A DNA stretch of 64,000 bases from Celerinatantimonas yamalensis. GTDB taxonomy: Bacteria > Pseudomonadota > Gammaproteobacteria > Enterobacterales > Celerinatantimonadaceae. The stretch spans positions 496,001 to 560,000 of the forward strand of contig NZ_JBEQCT010000001.1 of NCBI RefSeq assembly GCF_046054155.1, written 5' to 3'. Below are positions 46,205-55,374 of the stretch, piece after piece. The notes below the pieces were generated by a model that was not told the origin of the DNA, did not search any database, and saw only the letters and a list, made by a program, of their open reading frames with translations. A program made the position numbers and the translations under genes. The first letter of the stretch is position 1. Each line of letters begins with the position of its first letter.

Positions 46205-47095
46205 ATGCAAATAACTATTACAACGCCATCACGCATCGAGCGAACAGCCAAACAATCAGGGCCTCGACGGCACTGGAGAAAAAAAGCCGCGAAGTACTTA
46301 TTTTTGGTCATTAGTGGTGGGTTTATGGTATTTCCATTTATCTGGATGCTATTTGGAGCGCTGAAAACTAATGATGAAATTTTTGCTAATCCGCTGGAGC
46401 TGATCCCAGAGCATTTTCACTGGCTTAATTTTATCGAGACAATGCAGAGTGCACCGTTTGGGCTCTATATTTTTAATAGCTTTAGTGTCGCTCTATTGAC
46501 CACATTACTGGTGCTTGCTAATTCGTCTTTATTTGCTTATGCCCTGACGCTGTTGCAGTTTAAAGGGAAGAGCGTCATGTTCATGCTGGTTATGGCAAGC
46601 TATATGTTGCCTGCAGCCGTAACCTATGTTCCCTCTTATATTGTCCTGGCTAAACTGCATCTTTTAGACACCCACACTGGATTGATTCTATCTAATGCCG
46701 CGAGTGTCTTTGGTGTATTTTACTTGCGTCAAGTTTTCATGAAAATTCATCCATCGCTGATTGAAGCAGCACGCATTGATGGTGCAAGCGAGTTAAAGAT
46801 TTTATGGGCCATTGTACTGCCACAATGTAAATCGGCTCTAACCACTTTGTCTCTCATCACATTTATTACGAACTACAACAGTTACATGTGGCCCAGCTTG
46901 GTGATTAACTCGGCCGATAAAAATCTGATTGCCACCGGCATTCGGCAGTTTTTTATTGCGCAGGGGAATTATGGTCTGAACTGGTCACATATCATGGCGG
47001 CAAGCACCATTGCCGTCGTTCCGTTGCTGATTTTATTTATGATCAGCCAAAAAACCATTCTATCTGGGATAGCCGATAACGGTGTTAAAGAGTAA
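46205..47095 (+). CDS. ABC transporter permease, UgpE-like
   Basis: Second permease of the MalG/UgpE type. The EAA loop is EAARIDGASELKILWAIVLP. A basic cytoplasmic N-terminus precedes the first helix (YLFLVISGGFMVFPFIWML). The ATG at 46205 has GAGGGT upstream; the frame is open earlier, into the previous gene. It has 296 residues against about 281 for E. coli UgpE. It lies 8 bp after the first permease and 2 bp before the binding protein. Confidence 0.9.
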   Translation: MQITITTPSRIERTAKQSGPRRHWRKKAAKYLFLVISGGFMVFPFIWMLFGALKTNDEIFANPLELIPEHFHWLNFIETMQSAPFGLYIFNSFSVALLTTLLVLANSSLFAYALTLLQFKGKSVMFMLVMASYMLPAAVTYVPSYIVLAKLHLLDTHTGLILSNAASVFGVFYLRQVFMKIHPSLIEAARIDGASELKILWAIVLPQCKSALTTLSLITFITNYNSYMWPSLVINSADKNLIATGIRQFFIAQGNYGLNWSHIMAASTIAVVPLLILFMISQKTILSGIADNGVKE

Positions 47096-47097
47096 TC

Positions 47098-48387
47098 ATG
47101 ATGATAAAAAATAAGTTCGCATGGATTAGTGCTTCGCTAATCACCTCGTCACTTTTAGTCAGCCAGATGGCTCAAGCTAAGACACCCATTGAGTTTTGGT
47201 ATTCAGGCGGCACTAAACCGCAAAAGATGATGACTAAGTTGATCCAGGAATTTAACCAAAACCAAGATCAATATACCATTGTCCCTTCCTTACAAGGGAA
47301 CTACACCGAGACTTATCAGAAACTCCAAGCGGGACTTGCTTCAGGCACCGCGCCAGCATTGACGTTATTAAGTGGTGGGCAAGCGAAGGTTATGGCTGAG
47401 CGGCATTTGGTCGAAGATTTACGCCCGCTGATCAAGCCATCGTTTCACTTTGATGATTTCGTCAGCGCTTTTCGCAAACAAGTCACTGCTAAAAATGGCA
47501 TGATCATTGGGTTACCCGCTTATGGCACCACCCAGATTTTGTATTACAACAAGAAAATTTTAGCTAAATATGGCTTTAGTGCGAAAGACCTCGCTACTTG
47601 GCAAGGCTTGGCTAAAGTCGCTAAGGCAGTGACGCGTAAAGGCAGTGATGGACAACCCATCTTTTACGGCTGGGAGCCAATGTGGGGGGCGGATAACCTG
47701 ATTGATGCAGCTTATTCCAATGGCGGCGATATCATAAGTAAAGATGGCAAAAAGATCTTATTTGATTCCCCTAAATGGATCACTGTTTGGGATGGTTTTC
47801 GCAAATGGATCCATCAAGACCATGTTATGCGCATTCACTACGGCGGTCAGGGTTGGGAATATTGGTATAAAACCATTGATGATGTGATGAAAGATCGTGC
47901 ATTGGGTTATACCGGTTCCTCAGGTGATCAAGGGGATCTAGATTTTTCTAAAATTGCGGCGACTGTCCAACCAGGATGGGGGAATCATCCTGCGGCGCCA
48001 GAGGCGGGCGCACAAGTCCTGCAAATTCCAATGGGAACAAAACCCGCGCAAGCTAAAGGTGCTTTTGCCTTTATGAAGTTCTACACCAATGCTAAAAACA
48101 CGGCAGCATGGTCAATGTACACTGGCTATATTCCGGTTCGCGGTAGCGCCAAACAAGACCCAGACTATCAAGCGTTTACTAAAGATCATCCGCAGGCGTT
48201 GGTGCCACTCGAGCAAACCAAATTGGCTCGCCCTACATTTGTCGACCCGACTAAAGGTAAGATTCTCGATGCGCTTAAAGTTGCTGCCGATCAGGTTGAA
48301 ATTCAGAATGTCCCCGCCGCACAAGCTTTAAAACAAGCGGCTCGGGTCGCGCAGCGTGCTTTAGACCGCGCAAATCGTCACCATTAA
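47098..48387 (+). CDS. ABC transporter solute-binding protein, UgpB-like
   Basis: Periplasmic family 1 binding protein. The signal peptide ends near SQMAQA/KTPIEFW. Similarity to UgpB is seen in EFWYSGG, the QGNYTETYQKLQAGLASG segment (UgpB has KGNYEQNL), LPAYGTTQILYYNKKIL and YTGYIPVRGSA. It has 429 residues against about 438. Unlike E. coli (ugpBAEC), the binding protein follows the permeases. A tandem ATG at 47101 is an alternative start. The exact ligand is not determined. Confidence 0.88.
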   Translation: MMIKNKFAWISASLITSSLLVSQMAQAKTPIEFWYSGGTKPQKMMTKLIQEFNQNQDQYTIVPSLQGNYTETYQKLQAGLASGTAPALTLLSGGQAKVMAERHLVEDLRPLIKPSFHFDDFVSAFRKQVTAKNGMIIGLPAYGTTQILYYNKKILAKYGFSAKDLATWQGLAKVAKAVTRKGSDGQPIFYGWEPMWGADNLIDAAYSNGGDIISKDGKKILFDSPKWITVWDGFRKWIHQDHVMRIHYGGQGWEYWYKTIDDVMKDRALGYTGSSGDQGDLDFSKIAATVQPGWGNHPAAPEAGAQVLQIPMGTKPAQAKGAFAFMKFYTNAKNTAAWSMYTGYIPVRGSAKQDPDYQAFTKDHPQALVPLEQTKLARPTFVDPTKGKILDALKVAADQVEIQNVPAAQALKQAARVAQRALDRANRHH

Positions 48388-48442
48388 TCAAATTAGGCCG
48401 GCTCATCAATAAGTAGGTGAGTCGGCTTGAACTTAAGGAACG

Positions 48443-49864
48443 ATGATGTTGCAGTTTCATGATGAAGTGTACTTTGGCCGTCACAGCCAACCGTTTGAGG
48501 TTCAACAAGCGATCACAACACTCACCATTAACGGATCCACCGTACAGAAAGGGTTTCTCTATCTATTGGTGATTGACCCGACGGAGGCTCTGCGCGCCAA
48601 TATCTTATTAGAAAAGCCCATTAAACAGCTTCAGCTAAGCGCTACAGAGGCAAGTGTAGGTGCTATTGCAGGGGCGCTACCCATGGGGACTTGGCGGCTA
48701 GAATTTATTCATCTGGTCGGTGAGTTCCGAACCCCCAGAGCGATGCAATATGCTGTCGATATTATCTTTGATGAGCCAATTGATGCTGCATTTGTTGGCA
48801 GAACCGCTCTAGATTCAGACCAACGTCTGCACTTTGATATGCAGCACCAATTATCAAAGCAGTCACGTTGGTATCGGGGCGATCTGCATGCGCATACGAA
48901 TTTGTCTGATGGGCAAAATAATTTAGCTGATGTGCTCGCCATAGCTAAAGCACAGCATCTCGATTATTTATTTTTAACCGAGCACAACATCTGTCATAGT
49001 CAGTTGCCTGATGACTTGGACTGCCTCATTTTACCGGGGATAGAGGTCACCACCGACAGGGGCCATTGCAACGTACATGGGCCAGTTCAAACCCTTGATC
49101 TGTTAACCTCTGCGTTTTCCAGTGATGCGCTCCTCGAACAGACGGTGCTATTTGCCTCAGAGAAAAGTAATCTGAGTATCAATCATCCCATGATGAAACC
49201 ATGGCATTGGTGGTATCAACAGATGCCACTTCAAGCCGTCAATTCATTAGAAGTATGTTGCGATCCAACCTGGCCGAGCTCACCACAAGCTTCAGAAGAT
49301 GCCTTGGCTGTGTTGACCAAATTATGGAATGGTGGACGGCGCATCGTTGCTGTCGGGGGCAGTGATAGCCATTTAACCCTTGATCAACGTAACCCTCAGG
49401 CGAATGAGCCCTCTGTCTATGGCGATCCGGCAACCTATGTGTGGGCATCATCGTTAAGCGGCACCGCGATTATCGACGCGTTACGTGCAGGACGTGTCTA
49501 TTTTGAGCGCCGTTGCCAATTGCAGTTATTAATCAATGAGGGGCGCACTTTTCCAGGCGATAATGTAGGTGACAAACAAGTGATATGGCAGCTAGCAGTA
49601 CACGATCGCCAATATAACTACATCGCACAATGGATTGGCGATGGTGACATGATTGAAGAGCGGCCGTTGAATGAGCAACTGTGTCACGTTGAACTCGACA
49701 TGGCGACCTATAGTTGGGTGCGCGTTGATATTCGCCGCACGGATGGCCAGCTTGAAGGGGTTGTCAACGCGGTCTATAACGCACAACAGCCAATCTTCCA
49801 AAACCCTTCATTACATTATTGGTCAGATTTAAATTTGACCAATGCTGATCACAACACACTTTAA
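48443..49864 (+). CDS. PHP-domain metallohydrolase (CehA/McbA-like)
   Basis: An N-terminal domain of about 140 residues, probably beta-rich, precedes a PHP metal-dependent phosphoesterase domain. Expected metal ligands are all present: Asp147, His149 and His151 in GDLHAHTNLSDG (with Asp156), Glu180-His181 in FLTEHN, Glu201 in PGIEVTT, His248 in SINHPM, and Asp308 and His310 in GGSDSHL. There is no signal peptide, so it acts in the cytoplasm. It lies between the binding protein and ATPase genes of a Pho-box operon. I infer hydrolysis of the imported phosphoester, the role UgpQ plays in E. coli. CehA/McbA relatives also include carbamate esterases, so chemistry remains open. Confidence 0.8.
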   Translation: MMLQFHDEVYFGRHSQPFEVQQAITTLTINGSTVQKGFLYLLVIDPTEALRANILLEKPIKQLQLSATEASVGAIAGALPMGTWRLEFIHLVGEFRTPRAMQYAVDIIFDEPIDAAFVGRTALDSDQRLHFDMQHQLSKQSRWYRGDLHAHTNLSDGQNNLADVLAIAKAQHLDYLFLTEHNICHSQLPDDLDCLILPGIEVTTDRGHCNVHGPVQTLDLLTSAFSSDALLEQTVLFASEKSNLSINHPMMKPWHWWYQQMPLQAVNSLEVCCDPTWPSSPQASEDALAVLTKLWNGGRRIVAVGGSDSHLTLDQRNPQANEPSVYGDPATYVWASSLSGTAIIDALRAGRVYFERRCQLQLLINEGRTFPGDNVGDKQVIWQLAVHDRQYNYIAQWIGDGDMIEERPLNEQLCHVELDMATYSWVRVDIRRTDGQLEGVVNAVYNAQQPIFQNPSLHYWSDLNLTNADHNTL

Positions 49865-49890
49865 TTATTTTTTAATGCGTGGGAGTAACA

Positions 49891-51018
49891 ATGGCTGCGG
49901 TCACACTAAGACAAATAGAAAAAACCTATCCAAATGGTTTTCAAGCTGTTCATGGCATTGATCTGCATATTGATGATGGCGAGTTCATGGTGCTGGTTGG
50001 CCCATCGGGATGTGCTAAATCAACGACATTGCGCATGATTGCTGGCCTAGAAGCAATAAGTGCCGGGGATTTACTGATCGGCGAACAGCGAGTGAATGAT
50101 TTAGCACCTAAAAATAGAGGGATAGCGATGGTTTTTCAAAACTATGCTCTTTATCCACATATGAATGCTTATCAAAATATGGCATTTGGCCTCAAACAGC
50201 TTAGACTCGCCAAAAGTGAAATCTGTTCTCGCATTGAACAAGCCGCGAAAAACCTTGATATAGCGCATTTGTTAGATAAGAAACCTAGTGAAATGTCCGG
50301 TGGACAGCGTCAACGCGTTGCTCTGGGACGAGCTATTGTGCGTAAGCCAGATGTATTTTTATTTGATGAGCCGCTGTCAAATTTAGATGCAAAGTTACGG
50401 GTATCGACCCGTATTGGGATTGCCAAATTGCATCAAGAGTTGAAAGAGGTCGGTCAACAATCAACCATGATTTATGTCACCCATGATCAAGTCGAAGCGA
50501 TGACTCTAGGCGATCGCATCTGTGTAATGAACGATGGACAGATCATGCAGGTTGATACTCCAATGCATTTATATCATCATCCGGCCAACAAGTTTGTGGC
50601 AGGGTTTATCGGCTCACCGGCAATGAATTTAGCACCAGCGCAGTTAGAATATATCGATCAGCAATGGGTGATACAGCTAGGTGAATATCAATGGGTGCTA
50701 CCTGCATCGGTTACGCAGCGTCTTCAGATTCGGCAGTCAAAATCAGTTTGGTTGGGTATTCGCCCTGAACATATTCGCCCAGTCAAAAGTAACGAGCGCA
50801 CGGAAAGCCAAGTGCAGATCCACGTTGATGTTGTCGAAGCGATGGGCAATGAGCAATATGTTTATTTTAAATGGCAGGCAGAGAGCTGGATATCAAGAGT
50901 AAGTTTAGATGAACTTGAGCTGATTGAGAAGGGCAGTACGCAGTGGCTAACCTTTGATTTAAATAAGCTGCACCTATTTGATAAAGACACCGAGCAAAGT
51001 TTGCTTGATGCCTCTTAA
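49891..51018 (+). CDS. ABC transporter ATPase, UgpC/MalK-like
   Basis: ATPase of the carbohydrate-uptake-1 family. Walker A is GPSGCAKSTT (residue 42 is Ala where the family usually has Gly). The Q-loop is in VFQNYALYPHM, the signature is MSGGQRQRVALGRAI, Walker B is VFLFDEPLSNLDAKLR, and the H-loop is VTHDQVEAMT. A C-terminal TOBE region follows (VWLGIRPEHIRP, DVVEAMGNEQYVYF). The ATG has GGGAG upstream; a GTG four codons earlier is open. Last gene of the operon, 26 bp after the PHP gene, followed by a hairpin. Confidence 0.92.
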   Translation: MAAVTLRQIEKTYPNGFQAVHGIDLHIDDGEFMVLVGPSGCAKSTTLRMIAGLEAISAGDLLIGEQRVNDLAPKNRGIAMVFQNYALYPHMNAYQNMAFGLKQLRLAKSEICSRIEQAAKNLDIAHLLDKKPSEMSGGQRQRVALGRAIVRKPDVFLFDEPLSNLDAKLRVSTRIGIAKLHQELKEVGQQSTMIYVTHDQVEAMTLGDRICVMNDGQIMQVDTPMHLYHHPANKFVAGFIGSPAMNLAPAQLEYIDQQWVIQLGEYQWVLPASVTQRLQIRQSKSVWLGIRPEHIRPVKSNERTESQVQIHVDVVEAMGNEQYVYFKWQAESWISRVSLDELELIEKGSTQWLTFDLNKLHLFDKDTEQSLLDAS

Positions 51019-51023
51019 TCGCT

Positions 51024-51056
51024 CTAATCAATCCCCTATAGATGGGGATTGATTAG
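51024..51056. terminator. Hairpin between convergent ATPase gene and tpiA
   Basis: Perfect 13-bp stem CTAATCAATCCCC/GGGGATTGATTAG with a 7-base loop, just after the ATPase stop and 16 bp from the tpiA stop. No T-tract on either side, so the exact termination mode is uncertain. Confidence 0.6.
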
Positions 51057-51071
51057 CTCAGCACTTAGCAT

Positions 51072-51824
51072 TTACTGAGCTGCGCTGATGATACCTGCAA
51101 ATTCTTCAACTTGCAGTGATGCACCGCCAACGAGTCCACCGTCGATGTCGGCTTGACCAAATAACTCTTTAGCCGTTGCAGCTTTAACACTACCACCATA
51201 AAGAATTTGTACTTTTGCAGCAACTTCTGCATGTTGCGCCGCTAACCACTGACGGATCCCAGAATGAACAGTCTGTGCTTGAGCAGATGTCGCTGATTTC
51301 CCAGTCCCGATGGCCCAAATAGGTTCGTAGGCGATGACAGCTTGGTTGAATGCTTCAATGCCGCATAAATCAACAACTGCTTTCAATTGACGTTCCACAA
51401 CAGCTTGTGTTTCGCCGGCTTCATTTTGCTCTAAGCTTTCACCGATGCACAATACAGGGGTTAAACCATTTTCTTGGATCGCTTTAAATTTTGCAGCAAC
51501 CACAGCATCGCTTTCGTTGTGATATTCACGACGTTCGCTATGGCCGACTAAGCTGTAGGTACAGCCAAATTCTTTGAGCATAACGGGTGAGTTTTCACCG
51601 GTGAAAGCCCCCGATGTGTGAACGTCAGCATCTTGAGCGCCATAAGCTAATTTGCTATTGGCTGCTAATTGTTCAACAAAGCCTAAGAAAATAGCGGGTG
51701 CACAAACTGCAACTTGAACATTTGTTGCTGAGTTAGCAGGGGCCAGCAAGCCTTTGACTAACGCTTCAACAGACTCTTTGCTACCGTTTAGTTTCCAGTT
51801 TCCCATCACTAAAGGTGTTCTCAT
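51072..51824 (-). CDS. tpiA: Triosephosphate isomerase
   Basis: Glycolytic TIM-barrel enzyme that interconverts DHAP and glyceraldehyde-3-P. Catalytic Lys11 (GNWKLNG), His95 (VGHSERR) and Glu167 (AYEPIWAIGTGKSA) are present, with the phosphate-binding GGSVKA and GGLVGGASL. It has 250 residues. The ATG follows GAGGAGCGAATA. A TATAAT on the minus strand (51855-51860) is a likely -10 element, but no clear -35 was seen. Confidence 0.98.
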   Translation of the reverse strand: MRTPLVMGNWKLNGSKESVEALVKGLLAPANSATNVQVAVCAPAIFLGFVEQLAANSKLAYGAQDADVHTSGAFTGENSPVMLKEFGCTYSLVGHSERREYHNESDAVVAAKFKAIQENGLTPVLCIGESLEQNEAGETQAVVERQLKAVVDLCGIEAFNQAVIAYEPIWAIGTGKSATSAQAQTVHSGIRQWLAAQHAEVAAKVQILYGGSVKAATAKELFGQADIDGGLVGGASLQVEEFAGIISAAQ

Positions 51825-51994
51825 TATTCGCTCCTCATTTAATTAATGTGCATTATTATATGGAATTTATCGTGTGATCGTAGCTTAAAATGAAATTTAA
51901 TTACATAAAAAACGCTAAATCTGATCTACAACAAATTCAACTCATTATCAGATCGATTTTCCATCATCAAATATGGACAAATCACTTGATGCAA

Positions 51995-52771
51995 TTAGTG
52001 TAATTTTTTTTGTATCTGCGCCCATTCTTCCCCTAACTTCTCATGCCAATAGGCATCAAAGCGCATCATAGTAATGGGATCAGGTAAGTATTGATAACTA
52101 GCGAGCGGAGACTGAAGCTTTTTGGCTAAATAATCGGTGGGTACAGCTGTAACTTGATTACTAAATTGCTGAAAGTATTTCATCGCGCGTTCCATATGAA
52201 CAGCGCTAGTTACCAGCGCCGTAGGGCGTTGACCTATATAGATAGATATCAATCGCGCTTCTTCGGCCGTGTCTTTTGCTTTAGGAACGGTGATAATACT
52301 TGCTGGAAGAATATCTGCTTGAGTAGCAACCAACTTCATTAATTCAGCATTGGTTTTCGGATCACTGCCACTATAACCTGATACGATTAACCGCGCACCG
52401 GGGTTTTCTTTCGCCAATTGGATCCCTCGAAGAATTCGCAGCAGTGAAGAGCGACTCAGCTGTTCAATAGGCGATAAAGACGGATCAGAGACATGTCCAC
52501 CACCAAGGACAACGATAAAGTCGAAACGATTGCTAACTAAACTGGGTGGTGTATAGCGGCGTTCCAATTGGTACAACTGGTGATTAACCCATGAATAATT
52601 ACTTGTCAGCAATATAATTGCCAGTGCTGAACCCAATGGAAAACAAGCCCAGAGGGGACGTTTTTTCAAACAAAGATAAAAGGTAAAAAATAGCAATAAA
52701 ATACTAACGTTGAGTGGCATCAATACGCCAGCTAGCCATTTTTTTGCAACAAACGCCCAGCCTAACTGCAT
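51995..52771 (-). CDS. elyC: DUF218 (YdcF/ElyC-like) membrane protein
   Basis: Two N-terminal membrane helices (about 17-33 and 43-60) precede a DUF218 domain: FIVVLGGG, RLIVSGYSGSDPKTNAELM, KDTAEEARLI and LVTSAVHMERAMKYFQ. Length (258), helix arrangement and sequence resemble E. coli ElyC (YcbC), needed for cell-envelope integrity at low temperature. The biochemical activity is not established, and the name is a family-level guess; SanA/YdcF paralogues are alternatives. It is transcribed alone, upstream of tpiA on the same strand. Confidence 0.7.
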   Translation of the reverse strand: MQLGWAFVAKKWLAGVLMPLNVSILLLFFTFYLCLKKRPLWACFPLGSALAIILLTSNYSWVNHQLYQLERRYTPPSLVSNRFDFIVVLGGGHVSDPSLSPIEQLSRSSLLRILRGIQLAKENPGARLIVSGYSGSDPKTNAELMKLVATQADILPASIITVPKAKDTAEEARLISIYIGQRPTALVTSAVHMERAMKYFQQFSNQVTAVPTDYLAKKLQSPLASYQYLPDPITMMRFDAYWHEKLGEEWAQIQKKLH

Positions 52772-52990
52772 GAAAGTAAGCCTCTTGAGTTAATAGTGAC
52801 GTTGAATATTATTAAAGACTTTTATTAATGGTATCATGTGCAAAGCACAAACACCGAGTTATTTGTAAACAAACTCACAAGACCTTACGGCGAGTGTGCG
52901 GTGAAAAACTCAACGGCTAGAGACTCGACAAAGGAATTAAGATATTCTTTGATGTATTGGTCAGTACAAAGATAAAAGAAGAGGAACATC

Positions 52991-54181
52991 ATGTTTGAGC
53001 GTGTAAAAGCGGCCCCAACCGATCCAATTTTAGGCCTAACCGAAGCATTTAAAGATGATCCCCGCACCGATAAAATTAATTTAGGTGTCGGTATTTATAA
53101 AGATGAAAATGGTCAAACACCGATCTTGCGAACAGTGAAGCAAGCAGAGCAACGATTGCTTGACCACGAACAAAGTAAGTCGTATTTGAGAATTGAAGGG
53201 CTTGCAAGTTATGCCCATGAAGTGCAAAAACTGTTGTTTGGCGCCGATGATGCCATTGTTACTGGGCATCGCGCAGCAACGGCCCAGACACCTGGTGGAA
53301 CAGGTGCATTACGCACGATTGCAGAATTTGCATTTCGGCATATAGGTATTCGCACGATTTGGGTGAGTGATCCAACCTGGGCCAATCACATCAGTGTCTT
53401 TCGTGCTGCAGGGTTAGAAGTGAAAACTTACCGCTATTATGATGCACAAACTCGTCGCTTAGATTTTCCCGGTATGTTGGAGTCATTAAGTCAAGTTTCC
53501 GAGGGAGACATGGTGCTGCTACATGGCTGCTGCCACAATCCCACAGGCATCGATCCAACCACTGCTCAGTGGCAAACATTAAATGAACTTGCTTTAAAAC
53601 AAAATTGGTTACCATTTTTCGATTTTGCGTATCAAGGCTTTGGTCACGGTATCGACGAAGATGCTGTGGGGCTACGCATTTTTGCGCAATCGCATCAAGA
53701 AATGCTAATTGCTAGCTCATTTTCGAAAAATTTTGGCTTATATAATGAGCGCGTAGGCGCTGCAACGATTGTCGCTCATGACCATAACGTCGCTACTGTA
53801 GCCTTTAGCCAAGTCAAAGCCGTGATCCGCGCGAATTACTCCAACCCGCCAAGTCATGGTGCTGCTATTGTCACGACCATTTTAGAAGATTCTCAATTAG
53901 CCGCTCAATGGCATGTTGAAGTTGCACAAATGCGCGAGCGCATCCAGACTATGCGAGCATTGTTTGTCAAAAAGCTTCAAGAAAATGGGGCAACAACTGA
54001 TTTTAGTTTTATTGAAGGGCAAAATGGGATGTTCTCATTTTCAGGGTTAAATAAAACTCAAGTTGAGCGACTGCGTGATGAATTTGGTGTTTATATTGTC
54101 GGTTCAGGACGTATTAATGTTGCAGGTATGACCGAACACAATATTGACGCACTCTGTAAAGCAATCGTACACGTTTTATAG
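52991..54181 (+). CDS. aspC: Aspartate aminotransferase
   Basis: PLP-dependent class I aminotransferase (aspartate + 2-oxoglutarate to oxaloacetate + glutamate). The PLP Lys246 is in SSFSKNFGLYNERVG, at the E. coli number. HGCCHNPTGIDPT and FDFAYQGF are conserved, as is the C-terminal MFSFSGL. It has 396 residues, equal to E. coli AspC. AspC and TyrB are close homologues, but this sequence looks nearer AspC. GAGGAAC precedes the ATG. Confidence 0.95.
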   Translation: MFERVKAAPTDPILGLTEAFKDDPRTDKINLGVGIYKDENGQTPILRTVKQAEQRLLDHEQSKSYLRIEGLASYAHEVQKLLFGADDAIVTGHRAATAQTPGGTGALRTIAEFAFRHIGIRTIWVSDPTWANHISVFRAAGLEVKTYRYYDAQTRRLDFPGMLESLSQVSEGDMVLLHGCCHNPTGIDPTTAQWQTLNELALKQNWLPFFDFAYQGFGHGIDEDAVGLRIFAQSHQEMLIASSFSKNFGLYNERVGAATIVAHDHNVATVAFSQVKAVIRANYSNPPSHGAAIVTTILEDSQLAAQWHVEVAQMRERIQTMRALFVKKLQENGATTDFSFIEGQNGMFSFSGLNKTQVERLRDEFGVYIVGSGRINVAGMTEHNIDALCKAIVHVL

Positions 54182-54581
54182 CTGAGCCATGCCAGTTGCA
54201 GGAACAGACTACAGTTTTGCGGTGTTTATTGAGCATTTCAAAGCTGTGGTTTATAACTTGGCCATTATTCCTATTTTCATTGCTCTAACTTTAAGCAAAT
54301 GAGTCGTAATTGCGCCATTATCCATTTACATTGTAATGGCAATATTGATCAACTTACATCGTGGAAAGTACGTTTATTAGACTATTTGATTTACTACTTG
54401 AGACGTTTATTTATGAAATGCTTGAACTCAATGACGAAAGCTCTACGTCATTCGTCATTAGATACACTCTCGGTCATACAAAGCCCTGCAGCACGGTTTG
54501 ATCAAATATGACTGTTAAGATGTGACATTTCCAGCACTCTAGGGCTATAAGGTAAGAAGAAAATTCTTACCTTATCACTGA
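54182..54581. other. Intergenic region aspC to cupin gene
   Basis: About 400 bp without a supported gene. The only clear element is a perfect 12-bp stem, ATAAGGTAAGAA/TTCTTACCTTAT with loop GAAAA (54547-54575), just after the cupin stop on the minus strand and a likely 3' end for one or both convergent transcripts. A 70-codon frame at 54299-54511 has no ribosome site or recognisable sequence. Confidence 0.5.
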
Positions 54582-54905
54582 TTACTTCAAAAAATCATCG
54601 CGCATTGGTGTAAAGGTATCGAGCAATACGCCTTTTTCTAAACAGACACAACCGTGTTCAATATTCGGTGATTTATACAAGGTATCGCCCGCGGCTACAT
54701 CATGGGTTTCACCATCGATCGTAAAGCGAAATTTACCGCTCAATACATAAGTCAGTTGTTCGTGAGGGTGATGGTGCATTGCCCCAATGGCATTGGTTTC
54801 AAAATGGACTTCAACACCCATCATTTTACCATCATGCGCAAGTACTTTACGGCTGACGCCATCGCCTAAATCTTCTAATTCAATATCTTTATTAAAGACA
54901 AACAT
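54582..54905 (-). CDS. Single-domain cupin, KdgF-like
   Basis: A 107-residue cupin. Metal ligands are in HHHPHEQLTYVLSGKF (motif 1) and the His of SPNIEHGCVCLEKG (motif 2). The C-terminal DTFTPMRDDFL and the N-terminal LEDLGDGVSRKVLAHDGKMM strongly recall KdgF, which opens 4,5-unsaturated uronates in pectin and alginate breakdown. No other pectin or alginate gene is nearby, so the role is open. It is isolated between two empty regions of 400 and 470 bp. Confidence 0.7.
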   Translation of the reverse strand: MFVFNKDIELEDLGDGVSRKVLAHDGKMMGVEVHFETNAIGAMHHHPHEQLTYVLSGKFRFTIDGETHDVAAGDTLYKSPNIEHGCVCLEKGVLLDTFTPMRDDFLK

Positions 54906-55374
54906 GGACTGTTACTCCCTTTATTGACATATCCAATGGCTCTAGGCCGATAGAAGACCGATTTGCCATCAGGTGCTAACACAGCCACCAGCGAGATCAT
55001 AAGAGCACTAGGTGATTGTGTCACAATGGAAGTTAATATAACACGACATATCAATTTAAATAAAACAATGTTTTGTAAAAATTCGGTTCATATCAAAAAT
55101 TTATGATTTAGGGTCCATAGAAGTCGTCAACCATATAGGTGAGGGGAAAGATCAAGGTTCGAGCTATATTTCTTCTCACGGTAATAATAATGTTTATCTA
55201 TCAAACGATAGGCTATCTATTCCGTTGATCATTCCTGATTCGATATAAGGCGAGATGCTAAACCTTGCTTGATAAAATCAACGATACACATTGATGTATA
55301 GCTGTGAATATTAAGGCATTGACAATGGTGCAAATGTATCACTGAGGATTATCGCCATTACCTAAAAAAACATG
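54906..55374. other. Intergenic region upstream of the cupin gene
   Basis: About 470 bp, AT-rich in its middle, without a supported gene, tRNA or clear hairpin. It must contain the cupin promoter and the 3' end of the LON-domain gene. I could not identify either. Confidence 0.4.

Noticed and set aside
54299..54511. 70-codon frame after aspC
   Set aside because: No ribosome site, composition unlike neighbouring genes, no familiar motif.
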